Source: Plasticicumulans acidivorans (GTDB lineage Bacteria; Pseudomonadota; Gammaproteobacteria; Competibacterales; Competibacteraceae). Taken from it: 64,000 bases of DNA. The notes below the pieces were generated by a model, which did not search any database, was not told where the DNA came from, and saw nothing but the letters and a program-made list of their open reading frames with translations. The first letter of the stretch is position 1. Each line of letters opens with the position of its first letter. Position numbers and translations under genes: made by a program. This document shows, in pieces, positions 8,521 to 17,834 of the stretch. The stretch lies in the NCBI RefSeq assembly GCF_003182095.1, contig NZ_QGTJ01000001.1, forward strand, positions 62,001 through 126,000, given 5' to 3'.

Positions 8521-9743
8521 AGCCACTCCCCCCGAACGCAGACCTGATCGTCATTGGCGGCGGTGTCATCGGCCAGTCCGTGGCCTGGCACTACGCGCGC
8601 GCCGGCTACGGCCGCGTGCTGTTGCTCGAACGCGGCATGCCGGCGGCGCAAGCCTCCAGCCAGGCCGCGGCGCTGCTGACACGCTTGCGCGAATCGGCCG
8701 AACTGATGGCCTTCACCCGCCGCACCGACGCGGCGATCGACGAACTCGAAGCCGAACTCGGCGAACCGCTGGACCGCCGGCGCAGCGGCCAGCTGCACGT
8801 CGCCGCCAGCGAGACCGCCGCCGACCGCCTGCAACAGCTGGCCAGCCTCGCCGCACGCACCGGCGAGCCCTGGGAATGGCTCGGCGCCAGCGCCGCTCAG
8901 CGCCTGGCACCGTGGCTGGCGGCCGACGCCATCCGTCAGGCACTGCTGCTGCCGGCGGAAAGCTGGATCGATCCCTACCGCCTGGCGATGGCCTACGGCC
9001 GCGCCGCCCGCGGCCACGGTGCGCGCCTGCAGCCCGGTGTCGAGGTCACCGCGCTGCAGGTCGAGCGCGAGCGCGTGGTCGGGGTCGAGACCACGCGCGG
9101 CGCGGTCGCCGCCGGCTGCGTGGTCGACGCCAGCGGCGTCTGGGCCGGCCTGCTCGCCGGCCCCTACGGCGGCAGCCTGCCCTTCGCCGCCGTGCGCAGC
9201 CAGTACTGGATCACCGCCAGCGCGACGCCGAAATTCCCGCTGACGATGCCGGTGGTGCTGCTGCCGGACCTCGGCCTCTACGCCCGCCCCGAACTCGGCG
9301 CCCTGCTGTTCGGCGTGCGCGAATCGCGCTCGGCCGTGTTCGACGCCCGCACCCTGCCGCATGACATCGAGGGCTTCGACACCGGCGATGGCTGGCCGGC
9401 GCTGGCCGGCATCGCGCCGGCGCTGGCGCGACTGAGCCCGACACTGATCGAGGTCGGCATCCGCCACCACGTCAGCGGACTGTCCACCTACACGCCGGAC
9501 GGACGTTACGTGCTCGGCGCACTGCCCGGACTCGACGGCCTGCTGGTCGCCAGCGGCTGCTGCGGCAGCGGCGTCGCCGCCTCCGGCGGCATCGGTCAGG
9601 CACTCGCCGAGCTGGCCGCCGGACGCACGCCGTTCGTCGACCTCGCGGCGTTTGCGCCGGCTCGCTTCGGCTCGATCGATCGCTTCAGCCCCGACTGGCT
9701 TTCACGCTGCGGCGCGGCACGCGCCGGCAAACGCGGCGGCTGA
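8517..9743 (+). CDS. FAD-dependent amine oxidoreductase (DadA/DAO family) of the phosphonate cluster
   Basis: A 408-residue flavoenzyme. The N-terminal dinucleotide-binding motif is IVIGGGVIGQSVAWHYARAG (residues ~11-30), followed by the acidic ribose-binding residue in VLLLERG. The C-terminal half carries the DAO signature ending in LLVASGCCGSGVAASGGIGQALAEL. Glycine/sarcosine-oxidase-like enzymes recur in AEP clusters (PbfC/PbfD), where they oxidise AEP relatives such as N-methyl AEP. Its ATGA overlap with the pbfA-like gene ties it to the pathway. The precise substrate is not readable from sequence, and no partner electron-transfer subunit is present. Confidence 0.82.
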   Translation: MKPLPPNADLIVIGGGVIGQSVAWHYARAGYGRVLLLERGMPAAQASSQAAALLTRLRESAELMAFTRRTDAAIDELEAELGEPLDRRRSGQLHVAASETAADRLQQLASLAARTGEPWEWLGASAAQRLAPWLAADAIRQALLLPAESWIDPYRLAMAYGRAARGHGARLQPGVEVTALQVERERVVGVETTRGAVAAGCVVDASGVWAGLLAGPYGGSLPFAAVRSQYWITASATPKFPLTMPVVLLPDLGLYARPELGALLFGVRESRSAVFDARTLPHDIEGFDTGDGWPALAGIAPALARLSPTLIEVGIRHHVSGLSTYTPDGRYVLGALPGLDGLLVASGCCGSGVAASGGIGQALAELAAGRTPFVDLAAFAPARFGSIDRFSPDWLSRCGAARAGKRGG

Positions 9744-9917
9744 GCCGCCACAAGCCCCGGCCAAGACCACGTCCGGCAGCCGCCGGCGTGGTCCTTGCGG
9801 CTGCTCTGAAAAAACTTCAAGCTCATGAATTAAATGAATTTTCTGTCACAACTTTAACGCACCTGCAACATTCGGCGAGGACACTGCGCGGCGTCTGCCA
9901 ACCCGACGAGGCTCCGC

Positions 9918-10937
9918 ATGTTCCCCTCTCGTATCAAGCTGATCACCGCCCTGCTGCTGGCCGGCTTCGCCGCCGGCGCCCACGCCAAGACCGAGCTGCT
10001 GGTCTACACCGCCGTCGAGGCCGACGAGCTGGCGAAATTCAAGGCGGCCTTCGAAGCCGACAATCCCGACATCGAGATCAAATGGGTACGTGACTCGACC
10101 GGCATCATCACTGCCAAGCTGCTGGCCGAAAAAGCCGCGCCGCAGGCCGACGTGGTCTGGGGGCTGGCGGCGACCAGCCTGCTGGCGCTGGCCAAGGAAG
10201 GTTATTTCCAGCCCTACGCGCCGAAGGGCCTCGATGCGCTGACGCCGGCCTACCGTGACAGCGAAAACCCGCCGCGCTGGATCGGCCAGCGCGCCTGGAT
10301 CGCCTCGCTGTGCTTCAACACCGCCGAGGCGGCGAAGCTCAACCTGCCCAAGCCGAGCAGCTGGGCCGACCTGACCAAGCCGGTCTACAAGGGCCATGTC
10401 GTCATGCCGAACCCGGCGTCTTCGGGCACCGGCTTCCTCGATGTTTCCAGCTGGCTGCAGATGTGGGGCGAAGCCAAGGGCTGGGCCTACATGGATGCGC
10501 TGCACGAGAACATCGCCCAGTACACGCACTCCGGCTCCAAGCCCTGCAAGATGGCCGCGGCCGGTGAAACCGTCATCGGCGTCTCCTTCGCCTATCGCGG
10601 CGCCAAGGAAAAGACCAAGGGCGCGCCGATCGAGGTGATCGCACCGAGCGAAGGCGTCGGCTGGGATCTCGAATCGTTCGGCATCGTCAAGGGCACCTCG
10701 AAGCTCGAAGCGGCCAAGGCGCTGGCTGACTGGTCGGTCAGCCGCAAGGCCAACGAGATGTACAACGAGGAATATGCCGTCGTCGCCATGCCCGGCATCG
10801 CCAAGCCGGTGCCGAACTTCCCGGCCGGCATCATCGACAAGATGATCAAGAACGACTTCGCCTGGGCCGCCGAGCATCGCGAGGCGATCCTCGGCGAGTG
10901 GTCGAAGCGCTACGACGGCAAGTCCGAAGCCAAGTAA
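9918..10937 (+). CDS. phnS: 2-aminoethylphosphonate ABC transporter, periplasmic binding protein
   Basis: A 339-residue secreted binding protein with a signal peptide ending around GFAAGAHA (residue 23). The mature part, starting [23 protein letters not shown], belongs to the iron/AEP-type extracellular-binding family (PhnS2 group). It would capture AEP in the periplasm and pass it to the permease and ATPase encoded immediately downstream. It is separated from the catabolic genes by 174 bp, where a lone CTGTCAC at 9843-9849 is seen but no complete Pho box, so it may have its own promoter. Confidence 0.85.
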   Translation: MFPSRIKLITALLLAGFAAGAHAKTELLVYTAVEADELAKFKAAFEADNPDIEIKWVRDSTGIITAKLLAEKAAPQADVVWGLAATSLLALAKEGYFQPYAPKGLDALTPAYRDSENPPRWIGQRAWIASLCFNTAEAAKLNLPKPSSWADLTKPVYKGHVVMPNPASSGTGFLDVSSWLQMWGEAKGWAYMDALHENIAQYTHSGSKPCKMAAAGETVIGVSFAYRGAKEKTKGAPIEVIAPSEGVGWDLESFGIVKGTSKLEAAKALADWSVSRKANEMYNEEYAVVAMPGIAKPVPNFPAGIIDKMIKNDFAWAAEHREAILGEWSKRYDGKSEAK

Positions 10938-11020
10938 CTCCCCCTGCGCGCACGCCCGCTACGGCCGCTGCCGGGCGGGCGTCATGCATTCAGGGCCACT
11001 CCTCACGCCGGAAATCGCCG

Positions 11021-12193
11021 ATGCCGATGAGCGCCACCGAACTGCCCCCTCATGCCCCGTCCGACACGCATGACGCGCCTCGCGGCCCGCACCCGCTGCG
11101 AGCGCCGGTCGCGGCAGCAACGCCGTATCTGCGGCTGCACAACCTCAGCAAGCGCTTCGGCAGCAGCGTGGCGGTCGATGATGTTTCACTCGACATCGAG
11201 CGCGGCGAATTCGTCTGCATCCTCGGCCCGTCCGGCTGCGGCAAGACCACGCTGCTGCGGGCGATCTGCGGCCTCGATCCGCAGAGCTTCGGCCGCATCG
11301 AGCAGGACGGCCGCGACATCTCGCAGCTGCCGCCGGCGGCGCGCGATTTCGGCATCGTGTTCCAGTCCTATGCGCTGTTTCCGAACCTGACGGTGGCGCA
11401 GAACGTCGCCTTCGGCCTGGAAAACCGCCGCCAGCCGCGCGCCGCGGTGCGCAGCCGCGTCGCCGAGCTGCTGGAGCTGGTCGGCCTGCAGGCGCTGGCC
11501 GGCCGCTTCCCCAGCGAGCTGTCGGGCGGCCAGCAGCAGCGCGTGGCGCTGGCGCGTGCGCTGGCGCTGGCACCGGGCCTGCTGCTGCTCGACGAGCCGC
11601 TGTCGGCGCTCGACGCGCGGGTGCGCGTGCACCTGCGCCACGAGATCCGCGCGCTGCAGCGGCGCCTCGGCCTGACCACCCTCATGATCACCCACGATCA
11701 GGAAGAGGCGATCACCATGGCTGATCGCATCGTGGTGATGAACCGCGGCCGCATCGAGCAGATCGGCACGCCGGAAGCGATCTACTGCGAGCCGGCGACG
11801 CCGTTCGTCGCCGGTTTCGTCGGCACGATGAATTTCATCGACGCCGAGGTCGACGCCATCGGCCGCGCGCGCATCGGCGAGGTCGCGCTCGACTGCACCG
11901 TCGAGGCCTTTCCCGGCACGCCGGTCCGCCTCGCGGTGCGCCCGGAAGATGTCCTGCTCAGCACCGACGAGGACGCCCTGCACGGCATCGCCGTCGAGGT
12001 GCGCGCGCTGGAATTCCTCGGTCCGGTGCTGCGGCTGACGCTCGGTGATGCCGCCCTCGGCGCGCGCGTGCTGTACGCCGATCTGCCGGCGGCGCAGGCG
12101 CGGCAGTGGGGGCTGTCGCTCGGCGTGCGCCTGATGGCGACCATCGAGCCGACGGCGATCCGCGTCTTCCCGCACGACGGAGCCGGCGCATGA
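11021..12193 (+). CDS. phnT: 2-aminoethylphosphonate ABC transporter, ATP-binding protein
   Basis: A 390-residue ABC ATPase. Walker [10 protein letters not shown], signature [16 protein letters not shown], Walker [13 protein letters not shown] and the H-loop ITHDQEEA are intact. The C-terminal third is a TOBE-like regulatory domain, as in PotA/FbpC/PhnT2 proteins. The start at 11021 is chosen because upstream codons lie in an unrelated-looking tract just after phnS; the first ~40 residues are nevertheless a non-conserved Pro/Ala-rich extension, so a later start is possible. The stop overlaps the permease ATG (ATGA), indicating translational coupling. Confidence 0.87.
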   Translation: MPMSATELPPHAPSDTHDAPRGPHPLRAPVAAATPYLRLHNLSKRFGSSVAVDDVSLDIERGEFVCILGPSGCGKTTLLRAICGLDPQSFGRIEQDGRDISQLPPAARDFGIVFQSYALFPNLTVAQNVAFGLENRRQPRAAVRSRVAELLELVGLQALAGRFPSELSGGQQQRVALARALALAPGLLLLDEPLSALDARVRVHLRHEIRALQRRLGLTTLMITHDQEEAITMADRIVVMNRGRIEQIGTPEAIYCEPATPFVAGFVGTMNFIDAEVDAIGRARIGEVALDCTVEAFPGTPVRLAVRPEDVLLSTDEDALHGIAVEVRALEFLGPVLRLTLGDAALGARVLYADLPAAQARQWGLSLGVRLMATIEPTAIRVFPHDGAGA

Positions 12194-13881
12194 GCGCGGT
12201 GCTCGGGCCGGTGGTGACGCGCGACGCCAACGCCTTCTGGCTGCGCGCCGGGCTGTGGCTGCTGTTGGCTTATCTCGGCGTCACGCTGCTGCTGCCGCTG
12301 TATGCGCTGCTGTCGCGCAGCGTCGAGGATGCCGCCGGGCATTTCATCGGCCTGGCCAATTTCGCCGAATACCTGTCGCGGCCGGCGCTGCGCGCCTCGC
12401 TCGGCAACAGCCTGCTGGTGGCCGGGCTGACCACGCTGATCGTCACCGCGACGGCCTTCGTCTACGCCTACGCGCTGACGCGCTCGTGCATACCGGCGCG
12501 CGGCGCCTTCCGGCTGGTCGCGCTGTCGCCGCTGCTGGCGCCATCGCTGCTGCCGGCGATCGCGCTGGTGTACCTGTTCGGCCGCCAGGGCGTGATCCGC
12601 GACTGGCTGTTCGGTGAGCCGATCTACGGGCCGATCGGCATCGTCATCGGCTCCTGTTTCTGGACCTTTCCGCATGCGCTGACCATCCTGCTGATCGCGC
12701 TGGCCGGCGCCGACGGCCGTCTCTACGAGGCGGCGACCGCGCTCGGCAGCAGCCACTGGCGCACCTTCCGCACGGTGACGCTGCCGGGCGCCAAATACGG
12801 CCTGATCAGCGCCGCGCTGGTCACCTTCACGCTGACACTGACCGACTTCGGTGTGCCCAAGGTCATCGGCGGCGACTACCCGGTGCTGGCCACCGATGTC
12901 TACAAGCAGGTGGTCGGCCAGCAGAATTTCCGCATGGGCGCGGTCGTCGCCATCGTGCTGCTGCTGCCGGCGCTGGCGGCCTTCATCCTCGAACGGCGCA
13001 TCGGCCGTCATCACTCGGCGCTGTCGAGCCGTGCCCAGCCCTATCTGCCGACGCCGCGCCCGGCGCGCGACTGGCCGCTGTTCGCCTGCTGCTCGCTGCT
13101 GGCGGTGGCGCTGCTCGGCATCCTCGGCATGGCGGTCTACGCCTCGCTGGTGCGGCTGTGGCCGTATGACCTGACGCTGACGCTGGCCAACTACAACTTC
13201 GATCTGCGCGACGGCGGCAGCTGGCTGGCGTATCGCAATTCACTGTGGCTGGCGACGCTGACGGCACTGGCCGGCACCACGCTGGTGTTTCTCGGTGCCT
13301 GGCTGTGCGAGAAGGTGCCGGCGCTGCCGTGGCTGCGCGGCCTGATCCACATGCTCGCGCTGCTGCCGATGGCGGTGCCGGGGCTGGTGCTCGGCATCGC
13401 CTACATCCTGTTCTTCAACCATCCGGGCAATCCGCTGCACGGCCTTTACGGCACGCTGGCGATCCTGGTGATCGCCACGGTCGCGCACTTCTACACCGTC
13501 GGCCACCTCGGCGCGGTGACCGCGCTGCGCCAGCTCGACCCGGAATACGAAGCCGTCGGCGCCTCGCTGCGCACGCCGGCCTGGCGGCTGCTCGGCCGCG
13601 TCACGCTGCCGCTGTGCCTGCCGGCGCTGCTCGATCTGGCGATGTATTTCTTCGTCAACGCGCTGACGACGGTTTCGGCGGTGGTGTTCCTGTATTCACC
13701 GGACACCGTGCTCGCCGCGGTGGCGATCCTCAACATGGACGATGCCGGCGACGTCGCCGGTGCGGCGGCGATGGCGGTGATGATCTTCCTGACCGCCGCC
13801 ATGGTGCGGACGCTCTATGCCCAACTGAGCGCCCGCCTGCTGCGCCGCCTGCAACCCTGGCGCGCCGGCAGCCGGGCCTGA
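12190..13881 (+). CDS. phnU: 2-aminoethylphosphonate ABC transporter, fused permease
   Basis: A 563-residue inner-membrane protein with two BPD_transp_1 permease halves in one chain (about residues 60-270 and 340-555), roughly twelve membrane segments. Each half has an EAA loop: [22 protein letters not shown] in the first and [23 protein letters not shown] in the second. This one-gene arrangement is the PhnU2 type rather than the split PhnU/PhnV of Salmonella. It completes the importer with the binding protein and ATPase upstream and is the last gene of the AEP cluster. It is convergent with the small gene at 13884. Confidence 0.87.
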   Translation: MSAVLGPVVTRDANAFWLRAGLWLLLAYLGVTLLLPLYALLSRSVEDAAGHFIGLANFAEYLSRPALRASLGNSLLVAGLTTLIVTATAFVYAYALTRSCIPARGAFRLVALSPLLAPSLLPAIALVYLFGRQGVIRDWLFGEPIYGPIGIVIGSCFWTFPHALTILLIALAGADGRLYEAATALGSSHWRTFRTVTLPGAKYGLISAALVTFTLTLTDFGVPKVIGGDYPVLATDVYKQVVGQQNFRMGAVVAIVLLLPALAAFILERRIGRHHSALSSRAQPYLPTPRPARDWPLFACCSLLAVALLGILGMAVYASLVRLWPYDLTLTLANYNFDLRDGGSWLAYRNSLWLATLTALAGTTLVFLGAWLCEKVPALPWLRGLIHMLALLPMAVPGLVLGIAYILFFNHPGNPLHGLYGTLAILVIATVAHFYTVGHLGAVTALRQLDPEYEAVGASLRTPAWRLLGRVTLPLCLPALLDLAMYFFVNALTTVSAVVFLYSPDTVLAAVAILNMDDAGDVAGAAAMAVMIFLTAAMVRTLYAQLSARLLRRLQPWRAGSRA

Positions 13882-13883
13882 TC

Positions 13884-14129
13884 TCAGCTGCCCAGCACCA
13901 GCAGCTGCGGCTGCAGCTCGCTGCCGTTCCAGAACTTGCCGCGCAGGGCCTTGACCACGGCCTCGGCCTCGGCGGCGGAAACGTCGAGGCGGAAGCTGGC
14001 CGCCGGGGCCGAACCGTCGCCCGGCAGCAGCTGCGCGTCGTGGGCGTCGGCCAGGCCGTGCTCGGCGAGAAAGCCGGTCAGTGCTTCGAGTGTGGTGTCG
14101 GCAGGAATACCGTTGAGCAGGATGACCAT
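13884..14129 (-). CDS. Small RRM-like protein of unknown function
   Basis: An 81-residue protein with a good GAGGAG ribosome-binding site 8 bp before the ATG at 14129. The order of predicted elements is strand MVILLNGIP, helix TLEALTGFLAEHG, strand DAQLLPG, strand APAASFRLDV, helix AAEAEAVVKALRGKFW, strand LQPQLLVLG. This beta-alpha-beta-beta-alpha-beta pattern is that of an RRM or ferredoxin-like fold, but the aromatic RNP1 motif is absent. No function is assigned. It lies just downstream of the DUF3141 hydrolase gene on the same strand (103 bp gap). Confidence 0.6.
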   Translation of the reverse strand: MVILLNGIPADTTLEALTGFLAEHGLADAHDAQLLPGDGSAPAASFRLDVSAAEAEAVVKALRGKFWNGSELQPQLLVLGS

Positions 14130-14231
14130 CGAGTCACTCCTCAGGATCGGACATGGAAAGCGGGAAGGTGCACGTCTGTGCACCTGCAGCATACGACTGC
14201 CGCCACCGCCCTGCCCACCGCGACGGCCTCC

Positions 14232-16574
14232 TCAGCCGGCGGCCGGCCCTGTCGCCTCTGCCTGCGGGTGCACCAGCGGCAGCCGGGCATGCAGGTCATG
14301 GATCGCCGCGGCGACATTCGGCCGCTGCACCAGATCGAGCGGCACGATGGCATCGAGCGCCTGCAGCGTGCGCGCCCGTTCGGCCGGGTCGGCGAGCATG
14401 CGCGGCAGGGCATCGAGCGCGGCATCGTGAGCGTAGGCAAGCACCGTACTCTGCGCATGCACCAGCTGGCGCAGCGTGTCGCTGTCCATGCCCTCGAACA
14501 GGCCGGTGGCGCGGGCGCGCTCCAGCGTGCCGGAAAGCGTCTCGGCGTCGAGCTCCCCGGCGGTGCCGGCCAGCTCCACCAGCATGCGCAGCAGCGCGCC
14601 GCGCGCGCCGCCGGCATCGAGATGGGCATCGACGAACTCGGCGACGCGGTCTTCGGTGGCGCGCTGCTCCGCAGCCGCCGGGGCGTGCTGATCGAGGCCG
14701 ACACCGAGCGCCGCCAGCCAACCGTAAAGACCGTAGAAGGCCAGCTCGCAGGCGTTGTCGCGCAGGTCGCGCCCCCACAGGTTCATCCACGCTTCAAGAC
14801 CGTGGGCGAAGGCGCGCTCGGCGAGCACGAAGGGGTTGTCGACGGCCGCCGCTTGGCGCTGCGCGCGCGCCGCTTCGGCGAAGGGCTTGATGGCGAGCAG
14901 CCAGGGATTGAAGTCCGACAGGCCGTAATGCGCGACACGCAGCGGCAGCGCCTGGCGGCTCAGCTCGGCGCTGAACTCCGAACTGCCGGCCTTGATCAGC
15001 GGCGCGGCGAACAGCTCGTAGGCGTGGCGGTTGAACTCGGAGACCGCGCGCACCACCTCGAAGTAGCGCTCCTCGGCGCGGGTGTCGTGATCGAGCGTGA
15101 GCAGATCGCCGAGCGAGCGTTCGGCGAAGCTGACGCGGTAGCGCGGATCGCCGCTGGCGTTGCGGCCGTCCTCGCTCAGCAGCATCTCGTAAAGCCCCGG
15201 CGGCAGGCGTTCGATCTCGTCGAGCGTGCCGACGATGCGGTCGTATTCCTTACGCGCGATGCCGCCGGAGACGAAAATGCCGAGGTGACCGATGTGCAGG
15301 TGGCGCAGGTAGACGATGGTCTGCCCGGCGGCGCGGATGGCGCGGTCGTCGGGGTAGAGATCGGCGATCCAGAACAGCGCCTGCTCCGGCGGCGTGATGT
15401 TGTCGCCCTCGGAGCAGAACACCACGATCGGCGAGCGGATGTTGCGCAGGTCGAGCAGGTGACCGTCGGGGCCGCGGATCTGGCGGCTGGCGAGGTGATT
15501 GCCGACGAACAGCTCATCGACGATGGCCTCGATCTCGTCGCCGTTGAGCAGCGAATAGCCGCCCCACCATTTCTCGAAGTGCAGGAAGCGCGCCTCCTCC
15601 TGCTCGGCGTTCTCGAACAGCGTGTAGTACTTGCCGAAGTAGCTGTTGCCGGGGTTCAGCCGCTCGAAGTTGTCGACCAGCAGGGCACCGTCGAAGCGGC
15701 CGTTGCCGAGGTCCGACAGCCAGTGCGCGGCCCAGCTGCCACCGGTGAGGCCGCCGGTGTAGCGCATCGGGTTCTGCCCGCTGCTGCCGGCCCAGTACGA
15801 CAGCGGCGCACCGTTGATGACGATCGGCCCGACCAGCGAGGGATCGGCCGCTGCCAGCCCCATCACCGCCCAGCCGCCCTGGCAGTTGCCGATGATGCAG
15901 GGCTTGGGCGCCGCCTCGTGACGCTGGCGCACCTCGCGCAGAAAGCGCGCCTCGGCGCGGGCGACGTCGGCCAGCCGCTGGCCGGGCACCGGCTCGGGAC
16001 GGAAGATCACGAAATACACCGGATGGCCGGCGCGCAGCGCCACACCGACCTGGGAGTCGTTCTTGAAACCGCCGATGCCGGCACCGTGGCCGGCACGCGG
16101 ATCGACGATGACGTAAGGCCGCTTGAGCGGATCGACGCTGATGCCGGCCGGCGGCACGATGCGCACCAGCGCGTAATTGCAGGGGTGCTCCGCGAAGGTG
16201 CCGGCATCGAGCAGAACTTCGTAGTCGAAGCTCAGCATCGGCGGGCGCCCGGCCAGCGAATGCTCGATGTATTCGTTGCCGCGCTTGCGCATCACGTCCC
16301 AGAAGATCAGCCCGCGCTGCGCGGCATCGCCCAGGTACTCGGCCAAGGCCTGCGCCAGCTGCAGCGGCGAGCCGACGGCACCGAGCGTGGCGTACAGCGC
16401 CGCGCTCTGCTCGGCGCCGGCCTTTTGCAGACCCAGCTGCGTATCGCGCAGGCGCCCGGCCTGATCCTGGCCGACGGCGGCGAGGCGCTCCTGCCATTGC
16501 GTGAGACGCTCGGCGATCTGCACGAGATGTTCGGCCTTGTCGTCGGCGTCGTTTTGCAAGCGCTCTGTAAACAT
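14232..16574 (-). CDS. DUF3141 protein, PHA-synthase-like alpha/beta hydrolase
   Basis: A 780-residue protein. The GAGGAGG ribosome-binding site places the start at 16574. Residues 1-80 form a charged amphipathic helical region. The central alpha/beta-hydrolase domain has the elbow GNCQGG with Cys231 as nucleophile, Asp391 in CSEGDNITPP and His430 in HIGHLGIF. A Cys in a G-x-C-x-G-G box is characteristic of PHA synthases, whereas lipases use Ser. The C-terminal ~270 residues are helical and specific to DUF3141. The family is annotated only as unknown. A role in hydroxyalkanoate or acyl-CoA chemistry is inferred from the triad. No other pha gene is close. Confidence 0.82.
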   Translation of the reverse strand: MFTERLQNDADDKAEHLVQIAERLTQWQERLAAVGQDQAGRLRDTQLGLQKAGAEQSAALYATLGAVGSPLQLAQALAEYLGDAAQRGLIFWDVMRKRGNEYIEHSLAGRPPMLSFDYEVLLDAGTFAEHPCNYALVRIVPPAGISVDPLKRPYVIVDPRAGHGAGIGGFKNDSQVGVALRAGHPVYFVIFRPEPVPGQRLADVARAEARFLREVRQRHEAAPKPCIIGNCQGGWAVMGLAAADPSLVGPIVINGAPLSYWAGSSGQNPMRYTGGLTGGSWAAHWLSDLGNGRFDGALLVDNFERLNPGNSYFGKYYTLFENAEQEEARFLHFEKWWGGYSLLNGDEIEAIVDELFVGNHLASRQIRGPDGHLLDLRNIRSPIVVFCSEGDNITPPEQALFWIADLYPDDRAIRAAGQTIVYLRHLHIGHLGIFVSGGIARKEYDRIVGTLDEIERLPPGLYEMLLSEDGRNASGDPRYRVSFAERSLGDLLTLDHDTRAEERYFEVVRAVSEFNRHAYELFAAPLIKAGSSEFSAELSRQALPLRVAHYGLSDFNPWLLAIKPFAEAARAQRQAAAVDNPFVLAERAFAHGLEAWMNLWGRDLRDNACELAFYGLYGWLAALGVGLDQHAPAAAEQRATEDRVAEFVDAHLDAGGARGALLRMLVELAGTAGELDAETLSGTLERARATGLFEGMDSDTLRQLVHAQSTVLAYAHDAALDALPRMLADPAERARTLQALDAIVPLDLVQRPNVAAAIHDLHARLPLVHPQAEATGPAAG

Positions 16575-16742
16575 GGATATTTCCTCCTCAGTGCGAATCG
16601 CTCCGTGATTCCCCGCCGGCATCATCGGTCTCACGCGGCAACACGTCGATGCGCCACGGCCGCCAAATCTGTGCGCCGCAGCACGCATCGGCAGTCTGCG
16701 AGCCGCAGATGACAGCGGCATGCGTCACCCCCAGACAAACAG

Positions 16743-16775
16743 CGACCCCCGTCGCCATCTCGGCCACGGGGGTCG
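16743..16775 (-). terminator. Probable terminator of the nifJ operon
   Basis: A 10-bp perfect stem (CGACCCCCGT at 16743-16752 and ACGGGGGTCG at 16766-16775) with a 13-nt loop. It lies downstream of the dihydroorotate-dehydrogenase-like gene on the minus strand. A moderately T-rich CTGTTTGTC follows on that strand, so it is a reasonable but not ideal intrinsic terminator. Confidence 0.5.
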
Positions 16776-16815
16776 TCGGTCTGCAGCGGCACTGTTCAGG
16801 AGGCGGCCGGCGGCC

Positions 16816-17829
16816 TCAGCGCCACACGCCCGGGGCGCTCTCCCAGCTGTGCAGCGTCTCGCGGTAATGCACGCGCTCGTAGCCGCCCGGATCGGAGATG
16901 CGCGCCTCGCTCAGGCTGCCGCGCAGCTGCGCCACCGAGTCGTACTCACGCTCTTCCAGCCACTGCTGCATCGCGCTCAGCGTCTCGCGCAGGCGGCTGG
17001 CGCCGTGCTGCAGCAGGGTGCTGCACATCTGCACGGCATCGGCACCGACCAGCAGCATGCGCAGCGCCTCGTCGGCACTGTGCACGCCGCCGCTGGCGGC
17101 GATCGAGCAGTGCACGCGACCGCGCAGGATGGCGATCCAGTGCAGCGCCAGACGTACGTCCTCGGGGCGCGACAGCGAGGGCTCGTGCACCAGCTTCAGC
17201 GTGTCGAGGTCGATGTCGGGCTGGTAGAAGCGGTTGAACAGCACCACGCCGTTGGCGCCCTCGCCTTCGAGCCGGCGCACGAAGTGCGGCAGTGCGCTGA
17301 ACTGCGGCGAGAGCTTCATCGCGATCGGCAGGTTGACTTCGGCACGCAGCGTCGCCAGCAGGTCGAGGTAGCGCTGCTCGACATCGACGGCTGACTCCGC
17401 CGGCGTGCCGGCCAGGTAGTAGACGTTGAGTTCGAGCGCATCGGCGCCGGCTTCTTCGAGCTTGCGGGCGTGGTGCAGCCAGCCCTCGCGGGAGACGCCG
17501 TTGAGGCTGGCAATCACCGGGATCGACAGACGCTGCTTGAGCTTGCTCAGCTGTTCGACGTAGCGGTCGAGCGTCGAGCGGTAAGCCGGCGGCTCCGGCA
17601 GGAAGCTGTCGGCCTCGCCGTGGCCGAGCGCCGCCTGATCGACGAAGCGCAGCCAGTTCTCTTCCTGCTCGATGATGTCCTCCTCGAACAGCGAGAACAT
17701 CACCAGCGCCGCGGCGCCGGCATCTTCCAGCTTCAGTGCATGGTCGACGCTGCGCGACAGCGGTGAGGCGCCTGCGATCAGCGGGTTGGCCAGACGCAGT
17801 CCGAGATAAGTGGTGCTCAGGTCGCTCAT
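16816..17829 (-). CDS. Dihydroorotate-dehydrogenase-like protein linked to NifJ
   Basis: A 337-residue FMN TIM-barrel protein starting MSDLSTTYLGLRLANPLIAG. The N-terminal NPL-x-AGASPLS segment, the FMN/substrate motifs (VIASLNG, DALELNVYYL) and the late phosphate-binding IAASGGVHSADEALRMLLVGADAVQM resemble class 1 dihydroorotate dehydrogenases. This subgroup is usually found beside nifJ and is not the pyrimidine enzyme. The nifJ stop overlaps an ATG at 17838, but AGAGGA lies 9 bp before the ATG at 17829, which also matches relatives better. It may pass electrons between ferredoxin and another partner; its reaction is not established from this sequence. Confidence 0.82.
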   Translation of the reverse strand: MSDLSTTYLGLRLANPLIAGASPLSRSVDHALKLEDAGAAALVMFSLFEEDIIEQEENWLRFVDQAALGHGEADSFLPEPPAYRSTLDRYVEQLSKLKQRLSIPVIASLNGVSREGWLHHARKLEEAGADALELNVYYLAGTPAESAVDVEQRYLDLLATLRAEVNLPIAMKLSPQFSALPHFVRRLEGEGANGVVLFNRFYQPDIDLDTLKLVHEPSLSRPEDVRLALHWIAILRGRVHCSIAASGGVHSADEALRMLLVGADAVQMCSTLLQHGASRLRETLSAMQQWLEEREYDSVAQLRGSLSEARISDPGGYERVHYRETLHSWESAPGVWR

Positions 17830-17834
17830 GCGGC

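Noticed and set aside
9843-9849. CTGTCAC upstream of phnS as a Pho box
   Set aside because: Only one heptamer matches; the position 11 bp further reads TTAACGC. A half-site alone is not sufficient.
13245-16712. Long open frame antisense to the DUF3141 gene and overlapping the phosphonate permease
   Set aside because: Low-complexity translation without motifs; both opposing or overlapping genes are clear family members.
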